Origin: an uncultured Lachnospiraceae bacterium
GTDB taxonomy: Bacteria > Bacillota_A > Clostridia > Lachnospirales > Lachnospiraceae
Length of the DNA: 5,297 nucleotides
NCBI GenBank assembly: GCA_910587905.1
Contig: CAJUOF010000087.1
Location: 1-5,297, forward strand
Direction of reading: 5' to 3'
The notes beneath the pieces are model-generated. The model ran no database searches, was not told the origin of the DNA, and was given only the letters and a program-made list of their open reading frames with translations. A program made the translations under genes and the position numbers. Positions 1 through 5,297 of this stretch are shown piece by piece; the first letter of the stretch is position 1, and each line of letters opens with the position of its first letter.

Positions 1-490
1 CATCTGCATCTGTCCGATATCCTGATGCTTCAATTCACCAAAAATGATCAATGATTCGGCTCTCCATCTCACTTTCCGAGTATTCTGGCAACTCCTGAAG
101 CCCCAAAAATTCGGGAACATAAGGGTCTTTTACCACATCCGCTGGTGTTTCAAGGATTTGCCCTTCAAGCGCAAGGGCATATACTTTGTCCTTCTCCCTG
201 CTCAACGCCAGCCGCTCATACAACGCACTATTAAACTGGCGTTTTAACTCTGATAGGCTCCAGTCATTTTTGACTGCCTCAATTTCGTAAAAGTGCCGCT
301 CGTCTACATTATCAATGCGCATGCGTTTCAGGTAATGAGACCAACTGAGATAAAACCGCCTGCCTGTTTTGGTAGCGGGGAGATTTTGAAATTGGAGAAA
401 CACCGTTTCCCCAATTTGATCATTGACATAGGTCACATAAAATCGGCGCATCAGTTTCAAATTATCTGTAGAAAAGCCTTTGCCAGCTTC
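1..490 (-). pseudogene. Remnant of a DUF1016/YhcG-family PD-(D/E)XK nuclease gene
   Basis: The open frame reads GFSTDNLKLMRRFY at about 478-437, then LSWSHYLKRMRID, a W-S-L-x-E-L-K-R-Q-F-N-S-x-L-Y-E-R-L segment, and KDPYVPEFLGL followed by ESRIIDH. This is the typical order of the DUF1016 N-terminal and linker region. The frame stops at 35-37, just after IIDH. In another frame, positions 39-1 read GELKHQDIGQMQM, a well-known motif of the family's C-terminal nuclease domain. About 50 residues that normally lie between these two blocks, including the catalytic core, appear to be missing, and the frame changes at the junction. Upstream, an in-frame TAA at 491-493 precedes the first recognisable residues, so the usual N-terminal helical region is absent. 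A start could be a TTG at 460 or an ATG at 451, but no good ribosome site is visible. The family is linked to DNA repair or restriction-type nucleases; this copy is probably inactive. It continues past the left edge. Family assignment is from memory of its motifs. Confidence 0.8.
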
Positions 491-530
491 TTAATACGGA
501 GAAATTTAAGAAACGCCAATGTTTGAAAAG

Positions 531-576
531 AAAACAGAGGGCATTACGATGAAACCGTAATCTTCCCTCTGTTTTT
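531..576 (-). terminator. Intrinsic terminator of the exporter/LytTR operon
   Basis: An 11-bp perfect outer stem pairs 531-541 (aaaacagaggg) with 565-575. A small asymmetric internal loop (1 versus 3 nt) separates it from a 6-bp inner stem (543-548 with 556-561), which closes a 7-nt loop. On the minus strand the hairpin is followed by TTTTCTTTTC, and it lies about 80 nt after the stop codon of the LytTR gene. The plus strand also ends in a T-run (gtttttgttt), so the hairpin could work in both directions. No plus-strand gene is seen to need it. Confidence 0.8.
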
Positions 577-655
577 GTTTGCACTCTGTTTGTCAACGCA
601 ATGATCCGTTAGTTGCTACACTTCCTGATCACGGTAGTCCCCGTCACTCCCCCGC

Positions 656-1417
656 TCACAGCCGCACATCCGAATAATACTTCTGCAGAAGCTCCACCAC
701 CTCCCGGTGCTTTTCCCGGCTCAGGATGATCTCGCCCTCAAAACCGGAGAGGGCCAGGGTGTAGCTCTTCTTTCCGCTGTCGATGTGGAGTCCCGTCACC
801 TTCTTCAGATTCACGATAAAAGACTGGTAGCAGCGGTAAAAATGACCGCCGCCCAGGATCCTCTCCAGCTCGTCCATGGTATAGTTGGAGATCTGGATGG
901 ACTGGCCGTTCACACAGACCATGTTGGTCTTTCTGGCGCTCCGCTCGATAAAGAGGATGTCCGAAAAACGGATGATATGATACCCCTCCTTCGTCTTCAC
1001 CATCAGACTTCTGGTCTTCGCATCCTTCTTGTACTGCTGCAGGCCGTAAATGTAGGTGAGCCGCCCGATCACCTGCTGGAAATCCATCGGGTCCGCCGGA
1101 ATCTTAAAAAAGGCGGCGGCCCCCAGCCGGAAAGCCAGAAACGCACGCTCCTCCCTTTCATCATAGAGGACCGCCTGGATGTCCGGCCGGTTCATGTGAA
1201 TATAAGAAGCCAGAAAAGAACCGTCGCCGCTGCGGCTGGGATCGCCGATGTCCATGCGGATAAAGACCACGTCCACCTCGTGGGCCATGATGTAATCACA
1301 GGCCAGGTTCACGTCGTCAAAGGTCTCCGCCACCTCAAAATTCCGGTAAAACTCCAACAGTCCGTAAAGCTCCGCCCGAAATTCCGGATCCGCCTCCACA
1401 AACACCGTCCTGATCAT
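656..1417 (-). CDS. LytTR-family response regulator with a divergent receiver domain
   Basis: A 253-residue cytoplasmic transcription regulator. Residues 1 to about 125 have the length and hydrophobic pattern of a CheY-like receiver. Residues about 135-250 form a LytTR DNA-binding domain, shown by the pattern F-S-D-I-L-F-I-E (151-158), F-Y-R-C-Y-Q-S-F-I-V-N-L (193-204) and L-S-R-E-K-H (232-237). The LytTR family binds promoter direct repeats, often controlling exported peptides, bacteriocins or virulence genes. The receiver is atypical: the acidic pair is E8/A9, the phospho-acceptor position is either R54 or a shifted D56, the switch Ser/Thr position is D86, and the Lys before the conserved Pro is displaced (K105-I106-P107). 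The start at 1417 is chosen because GGGGAGG lies 7 nt upstream and the receiver fold begins there; the frame stays open to 1519, but those 34 residues overlap the previous gene and look non-homologous. It is the last gene of the operon, 19 nt after its neighbour. No kinase gene is visible. Confidence 0.9.
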   Translation of the reverse strand: MIRTVFVEADPEFRAELYGLLEFYRNFEVAETFDDVNLACDYIMAHEVDVVFIRMDIGDPSRSGDGSFLASYIHMNRPDIQAVLYDEREERAFLAFRLGAAAFFKIPADPMDFQQVIGRLTYIYGLQQYKKDAKTRSLMVKTKEGYHIIRFSDILFIERSARKTNMVCVNGQSIQISNYTMDELERILGGGHFYRCYQSFIVNLKKVTGLHIDSGKKSYTLALSGFEGEIILSREKHREVVELLQKYYSDVRL

Positions 1418-1424
1418 TCCTCTT

Positions 1425-1431
1425 CCTCCCC
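1425..1431 (-). promoter_or_regulatory. Ribosome binding site that fixes the LytTR gene start
   Basis: The minus strand reads GGGGAGG, then a 7-nt spacer, then the ATG at 1417. It sits in the 19-nt gap after the TAG of the anchored-protein gene. This supports 1417 over the upstream in-frame ATG at 1519, which would lie inside the preceding gene. Confidence 0.8.
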
Positions 1432-1436
1432 GCCGT

Positions 1437-1916
1437 CTACTCTTCCGCACAGTAAGCATAAAACAATTCCAGAAGTCTGTCAAAATCCCCCTGATAATTG
1501 GCATGGTAGCCGATGGCAAAGGGGCCGTGGACCGTCACATTCATCAGATTTCCCGAACTCCACAGGTCGATGACCCCCTCCGACACCGCCTCCTCATAAG
1601 CCTTGTACTCCGCCGTCCCCTCCTCCAGGTTTTTCACGTCCCACCAGTAAAGCTCCACGTCCTCATACAGACGGGCATCCGTGGCAACCCCCGCAGAAAG
1701 GAGCCCATAATCCCCCGTCGAAAGCACGCCCTCGGAAATGAGATAGTCCGCAAGATCATCCAGTTTTTTCTCCCAGATGGGACTGTCCTCCGGGACCCCC
1801 TCCTGGGAAAGAAGCGAGACCGGTTCCACAAAATCAGGGCTCAGGGCCACCAACAAAAGCATTCCCCCAAAAGACAGCGCAAGGACGAAGGCAAACACCA
1901 CCGGCCACTTCTTCAT
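1437..1916 (-). CDS. Small membrane-anchored acidic protein, family unknown
   Basis: I do not recognise this 159-residue protein. Residues 2-3 are Lys-Lys, followed by one strongly hydrophobic stretch (about 5-26), which would be an uncleaved anchor or a signal peptide. There is no lipobox Cys. The remainder would lie outside the membrane and is strikingly acidic, with roughly 30 Asp/Glu against about six Lys/Arg. It carries an aromatic patch Y-W-W-D (90-93), a Trp-containing segment I-D-L-W-S-S-G-N (116-123) and H-G-P-F-A-I-G-Y-H (130-138). The only Cys is at 156, four residues from the end. The start is firm: its ATG overlaps the TGA of the upstream ABC gene (ATGA, 1913-1916), with GGGGAGGT six nt before it. 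Stop TAG is at 1437-1439. Its place between an exporter and a regulator suggests an accessory, immunity or sensing role at the cell surface, but this is inference from position only. It is too large and lacks a leader pattern to be an obvious peptide substrate. Confidence 0.85.
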   Translation of the reverse strand: MKKWPVVFAFVLALSFGGMLLLVALSPDFVEPVSLLSQEGVPEDSPIWEKKLDDLADYLISEGVLSTGDYGLLSAGVATDARLYEDVELYWWDVKNLEEGTAEYKAYEEAVSEGVIDLWSSGNLMNVTVHGPFAIGYHANYQGDFDRLLELFYAYCAEE

Positions 1917-3628
1917 ACTGGCACCTCCCCATATTTTAAGGACGTAAGGGCAAGGTAATCCGGATTTTCCTCAAGCTCCTTGGGAGTCCCCGCCGCCGCC
2001 GTCCGCCCGTCCTTCATGACGATCACATAATCCGCACTGACAATTTCTTCTCTATTATGGGAAATAAACACCACCGTGTCAAGAGTCTCCGCCTTCCGGA
2101 CGCACGCCCCGATCCGGCCGGCCGACCGATGATCCAGGCTGGCCGTGGCCTCGTCCAAAAGCAGGTAAGGCGGCGCGAGGATCATGGCCCTGGCCAGTGC
2201 GATCCGCTGTCTCTGGCCGCCGGACAGATTCATTCCGCCCTCCCCCACCTGGGTGTCATTCCCTTCCCTCTGTTCCAGGATGAACTCATGGGCATCCGCA
2301 AGCTTCGCCGCACGTATGATCTGCTCCTCGCCCACTTCCCCCGAACACCCGTAGGCAATGTTCTCCCGGATGGTCCCGGAAAGGAGCGGCGTGTTCTGAA
2401 GCACATAGGCAAACTGTTTCCGAAGCTCAGAGAGCTTCACATCCGCCAGGTCCCTCCCATTTATGAGGATCCGCCCCGCATCCGGCCGGTAAAAGCCCTG
2501 GAGCAGCTTAAAGACCGTGGACTTCCCACTTCCGTTTTTGCCGATCAGGGCCGTCCGTTTCCCCTGGGGGATGGTAAACGTGGCATCTCTGAGGATTGGA
2601 CGGCTCCCGTCGAAGCTGAAACTCACATGGTCAAACACAAAGTCTTTGCAGACCATCTCCCCGTCTCCCGCTTCCCGGTTCTCCTCCTCCAGGGAAAGCA
2701 GGCCGTTTGCGTGGCGCAGGGCGCCCTGGGTGCCCTTCACCCGCTGATACTGAGTCAGAAGCTCCGCCTGATACTGGTTGACCTTTCCCATGTAGGTGGA
2801 AGCCGTGTTGATGCCGGTCTGCTCCATTCTCCCGCCCCGGATCAGCCGGGAACCGCCCACGGCAATGATCACCGTGACCACATTGGTATAGAGGGAATTG
2901 AGGAGCACCTGAACCTCCCCCAGAACCTCATAGATCAGCTCCGAGCGATACCTCTTTTCAATGACCTCCAGGCCGGCTTTCACCTCTTCCTCTTCCATGG
3001 CCTGCGTCTTTACATATTTTGCACAGGACAGATGCTCCGAAAACCAGGCCGTCATCTCCCCCAGGGCCTCAAACTGCTTCCTCATCCCGTAGTATTCCGT
3101 CCGTCCCACCAGAAAGAACATGAGAACCGCCAGAGGCGTCGCCAGCAGAATATAACCGGTGAGACCGACGTGAAAGGAGAACATCCGGACCAGTGCCCTC
3201 GTGAATGCATAGAGGGAAGCCGCCATATGAAAGATCAAAAGCAGACTGCTGCTGGCCTCCGCTGCCTCGTTGGTGACAGAAGAAATCAGGGAAGAGGGGC
3301 CCTCCCGGTCCACGTCCTTCTGCCAGAGCCTCAAAATCTTGTTCCACAGCATGGACTGGCCCCTGAAGGTCACCCGCCCGCTGGCATACTCACTTAAGAT
3401 ATTCCCAAAGGCTCCCAACAGGGCCGTGGCGACACTGACGAGCGCATATCCGAGGATGACCGAATTGTAAAGCTCCCCCTGATTGACCTGAATGGTAAAG
3501 GCCGACACCTGAAGAGCCGTCTCAGCCGCAAGCATCCCAAGGATGGCCGCACCGATATAGAACAGCCAGGGAATTCGGATCCGGGCATAAAATCCAAAAA
3601 ACGGTTTCCAGACTTTATTCTTCTTCAT
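1913..3628 (-). CDS. ABC exporter half-transporter (fused permease and ATPase), second of pair
   Basis: A 571-residue membrane protein with an N-terminal transmembrane domain and a C-terminal ATP-binding domain, the usual length for a bacterial half-exporter. Hydrophobic helices are seen at about 20-42, 57-78, 128-148, 155-174 and 240-260. The expected sixth helix, about 271-295, is unusually polar (N, T, Q, Y, K). The ATPase is complete: Walker A GKNGSGKST at 363-371, Q-loop Gln 411, signature LSGGQ at 468-472, Walker B LLLDE with catalytic Glu 493, D-loop SLD 497-499, and H-loop His 524. It should use ATP to export a substrate across the cytoplasmic membrane, probably as a heterodimer with the gene just upstream, which it overlaps by 14 nt. 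No C39 peptidase domain is present at the N-terminus, so it does not itself cleave double-glycine leaders. The substrate is unknown; drug, lipid or peptide export are all possible. The start is supported by AAGGAGG 6 nt upstream. Confidence 0.95.
   Translation of the reverse strand: MKKNKVWKPFFGFYARIRIPWLFYIGAAILGMLAAETALQVSAFTIQVNQGELYNSVILGYALVSVATALLGAFGNILSEYASGRVTFRGQSMLWNKILRLWQKDVDREGPSSLISSVTNEAAEASSSLLLIFHMAASLYAFTRALVRMFSFHVGLTGYILLATPLAVLMFFLVGRTEYYGMRKQFEALGEMTAWFSEHLSCAKYVKTQAMEEEEVKAGLEVIEKRYRSELIYEVLGEVQVLLNSLYTNVVTVIIAVGGSRLIRGGRMEQTGINTASTYMGKVNQYQAELLTQYQRVKGTQGALRHANGLLSLEEENREAGDGEMVCKDFVFDHVSFSFDGSRPILRDATFTIPQGKRTALIGKNGSGKSTVFKLLQGFYRPDAGRILINGRDLADVKLSELRKQFAYVLQNTPLLSGTIRENIAYGCSGEVGEEQIIRAAKLADAHEFILEQREGNDTQVGEGGMNLSGGQRQRIALARAMILAPPYLLLDEATASLDHRSAGRIGACVRKAETLDTVVFISHNREEIVSADYVIVMKDGRTAAAGTPKELEENPDYLALTSLKYGEVPV
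1923..1930 (-). promoter_or_regulatory. Ribosome binding site of the anchored acidic protein gene
   Basis: The minus strand reads GGGGAGGT, then GCCAGT, then the ATG at 1916. The site lies inside the 3' end of the upstream ABC gene, which ends at 1913. Together with the ATGA overlap it implies translational coupling. Confidence 0.75.
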
Positions 3629-5297
3629 ATGCCTCCTCCTTCAAAAGCTCCCTCACATAAGGATGGCTCCCCACAAGCTCCCCGGGGCTTCCCTCCGCCG
3701 CAACTTTTCCCTGATCCAGCACGACGATATGCTCCGCCCGGAGTACCGACTGCCTGTCGTGGGCCACATAGAGAGTCGTCTTCCCCCTCATCAACCTGCC
3801 GAGGGAATCCCAGACATCCTTCCTGGCCACCGCATCCATGGCCGCCGTCCCCTCGTCCATGAGAAGATAGCCGGAGGGATGAAGCAGCCCCCTGGCCACC
3901 GCAAGCTTCTGCCGCTGGCCGCCGGAGAGTTTACCGCCCTCCTCCCCCACGGAAGTGTCAAGGCCGGCCGGAAGGGATTCCACAAACTCCCAGAGACCGG
4001 CCAGCTTACAGGCCTCTTCCATCTGTTCGTCCGAAACAGCCTCCTCCCTCCCGAATACCAGATTGTCCCGGATGGAGCCGGAACACATGGAAGCCTCCTG
4101 GGTAATGTAGGTGAGGGCCGACCGATAGGCTTTTCTGGAAAAACGGCTGATCTCCTGGTCTCCGATGGTGATCCGCCCCCCTTCCGGCTCATAGAGACGG
4201 TCCAGCAGATTCAGGAGCGTCGTCTTTCCGCTTCCAGAGGGACCGATCACGGCCGTCGCCTTCCCGGCCGGAATGGTCAGGTTCAGGTGGTCAAACAGCG
4301 GCTCCTCCCCAAATCCGAAAACCAGGTCATGAAACACAATGTCCCCCGAGAGGCATTCCACCGGATCGCCCGTGGACAGATCCTCCTCCTTCTCATTCAT
4401 GACCCTGGTGATGCGAAAAGCGCTTCCCTGGGTCGCCCGGAAGGTGGTCCAGTAGCCCCCATAAGCCGTCAGGCTGTTGATGATCTGATTGGCAAAGGCA
4501 AAATAAGCGACCCACTGGGCCAGGCTCAAAGAGCCGTCCCCGTAAAACCGGCGGCCCACCAGCACCAAAATGATAAACTGCATGGCGCCGGCAACGGCAT
4601 AGGTGGGAGACAGCAGATTCGTCACCCAGGAGTTGCGGATATAGGCCCGGTAATAGCCCCGCATCCGGCTTCCCACCGCCTTCTCCTCCTTCTCCTCGGT
4701 GCCGAAGGATTTGATCAGCATGGTCTGACCCGTCCGCTCCGCCACACTTCCCGTAAGCTCCGCCTGTTTCCGGTTGACCTCGTCCCGAAGCCCGAACTGA
4801 AGACGGCCCGCCAGCACGGAGATCAGGATCTCCAGGGGCAGCATGGCCAGAAGGGCAAGCATCAGCTCCCGGTCATAAGAATAAATCTGCCGGAACACCA
4901 GAAAGGTCCCGTAGCCGGTCATAAAGATCTCCACGAACACCTGCATGATCAGCTGGCTCACCGCCGTCACGTCCGTGGTGATACGGGATAACAGCTCCTT
5001 CGGCCGGTTTTCCTGATAAAACGAGTAGGGAAGCCGGACGATCTTTCTCCAGAGGGCCAGACGCAGGTTCCGGTTGATCCTGGCCTTGCAGAAACCGGAA
5101 AGCAGACCCGAGACGCCGGCAATTCCCATGGATGCCAGCGTAAAAATCAGGAACGGCACCACGACGCCGGAGAAACTGACATTCCCGGCAAAAAGCTCCG
5201 CCGTGTACTCCGTCACGCTGATCCCTACATTGGCAAGGACCATGGCAGCCGCCATATAGCAGATGATCCACAGATAAGGCAGTCTGGCCTTCCACAG
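3615..5297 (-). CDS. ABC exporter half-transporter (fused permease and ATPase), first of pair, 5' partial
   Basis: The frame is open to the right edge, so the N-terminus is missing; an internal ATG at 5255 is not the start because the 14 upstream codons continue the first membrane helix (W-I-I-C-Y just before it). The visible 560 residues suggest only a short stretch is missing compared with a typical half-exporter of 570-600. In visible numbering, helices lie at about 8-28, 45-69, 114-135, 145-164, 231-249 and 259-279. The ATPase has Walker A GPSGSGKTT at 352-360, Q-loop Gln 400, LSGGQ at 457-461, Walker B LLMDE with Glu 482, and H-loop His 513. The D-loop reads AAMD rather than the common SALD. 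All catalytic residues are present, so it should hydrolyse ATP. It ends in an acidic tail with TAA at 3615-3617, overlapping the next ABC gene by 14 nt, which argues for a heterodimeric exporter. The promoter is outside the window. Confidence 0.95.
   Translation of the reverse strand: MWKARLPYLWIICYMAAAMVLANVGISVTEYTAELFAGNVSFSGVVVPFLIFTLASMGIAGVSGLLSGFCKARINRNLRLALWRKIVRLPYSFYQENRPKELLSRITTDVTAVSQLIMQVFVEIFMTGYGTFLVFRQIYSYDRELMLALLAMLPLEILISVLAGRLQFGLRDEVNRKQAELTGSVAERTGQTMLIKSFGTEEKEEKAVGSRMRGYYRAYIRNSWVTNLLSPTYAVAGAMQFIILVLVGRRFYGDGSLSLAQWVAYFAFANQIINSLTAYGGYWTTFRATQGSAFRITRVMNEKEEDLSTGDPVECLSGDIVFHDLVFGFGEEPLFDHLNLTIPAGKATAVIGPSGSGKTTLLNLLDRLYEPEGGRITIGDQEISRFSRKAYRSALTYITQEASMCSGSIRDNLVFGREEAVSDEQMEEACKLAGLWEFVESLPAGLDTSVGEEGGKLSGGQRQKLAVARGLLHPSGYLLMDEGTAAMDAVARKDVWDSLGRLMRGKTTLYVAHDRQSVLRAEHIVVLDQGKVAAEGSPGELVGSHPYVRELLKEEAYEEE
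3635..3641 (-). promoter_or_regulatory. Ribosome binding site of the second ABC gene
   Basis: The minus strand reads AAGGAGG, then AGGCAT, then the ATG at 3628. The site is embedded in the last codons of the upstream ABC gene, encoding part of its acidic Lys-Glu-Glu tail. It confirms the 14-nt overlap and suggests coupled translation of the two subunits. Confidence 0.8.

Noticed and set aside
531..576. The long inverted repeat as an end of a miniature transposable element
   Set aside because: Its position after the operon, stem-loop geometry and T-run fit an intrinsic terminator. No second copy or target-site duplication is visible in the window.
577..605. TTGACA on the minus strand at about 591-596 as a -35 box for the nuclease gene
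   Set aside because: No TATAAT-like hexamer lies 16-18 nt downstream; the expected place falls in the terminator stem.
1418..1519. N-terminal extension of the LytTR protein from an ATG at 1519
   Set aside because: The extra 34 residues overlap the preceding gene and are Arg-rich and unlike a receiver start. The ATG at 1417 has a well-spaced GGGGAGG.
707..1573. Plus-strand open frame (288 codons) opposite the LytTR gene
   Set aside because: It mirrors the LytTR and anchored-protein genes, has no recognisable domain, and spans the end of one real gene and most of another.
2057..3397. Long plus-strand open frame (446 codons) opposite the second ABC gene
   Set aside because: It lies fully antisense to a gene with complete ABC motifs, has a low-complexity Pro/Arg/His/Gly-rich translation and no recognisable domain. 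It is a by-product of GC-rich codon use.
3663..4991. Long plus-strand open frame (442 codons) opposite the first ABC gene
   Set aside because: Same reasoning: antisense to a well-supported gene, biased composition and no family motifs.
1..5297. CRISPR arrays, tRNA or rRNA genes, riboswitches
   Set aside because: No spaced direct repeats, cloverleaf sequences or conserved RNA motifs were found by reading both strands. Nearly all of the window is explained by the listed genes.

Overview
The window looks like chromosomal DNA of a Gram-positive anaerobe, most likely class Clostridia (Lachnospiraceae or Oscillospiraceae type). This rests on strong GGAGG ribosome binding sites, tightly overlapping minus-strand genes, a LytTR regulator and a paired half-transporter ABC exporter. 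No species-level marker is present, so the taxonomy is an inference. Every supported gene lies on the minus strand, so the biological order runs from high to low coordinates.

From 5297 down to 656 there is one compact GC-rich operon. It starts with an ABC exporter half-transporter whose first residues lie outside the window (3615-5297). A second half-transporter follows (1913-3628, 14-nt overlap), then a small, very acidic, membrane-anchored protein of unknown family (1437-1916, 4-nt ATGA overlap). The last gene is a LytTR-type DNA-binding response regulator (656-1417, 19-nt gap). A hairpin with a U-tract at about 531-576 is the probable operon terminator. The true 5' end, its promoter and any further genes are beyond position 5297.

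From about 490 down to 1 the DNA is visibly AT-richer and holds a broken DUF1016/YhcG-type PD-(D/E)XK nuclease gene. Its N-terminal part is missing or out of frame. An internal deletion with a frameshift at about nt 39 joins the middle of the protein to a motif from its C-terminal nuclease domain, which continues off the left edge.

Working model (inference): the two half-transporters form a heterodimeric exporter, the anchored acidic protein is an accessory or sensor on the outside of the membrane, and the LytTR protein controls the cassette. No histidine kinase is visible, and the regulator's receiver domain departs from the phosphorylation consensus at several positions. Control may therefore not follow a standard two-component scheme. 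The exported substrate cannot be read from this sequence.
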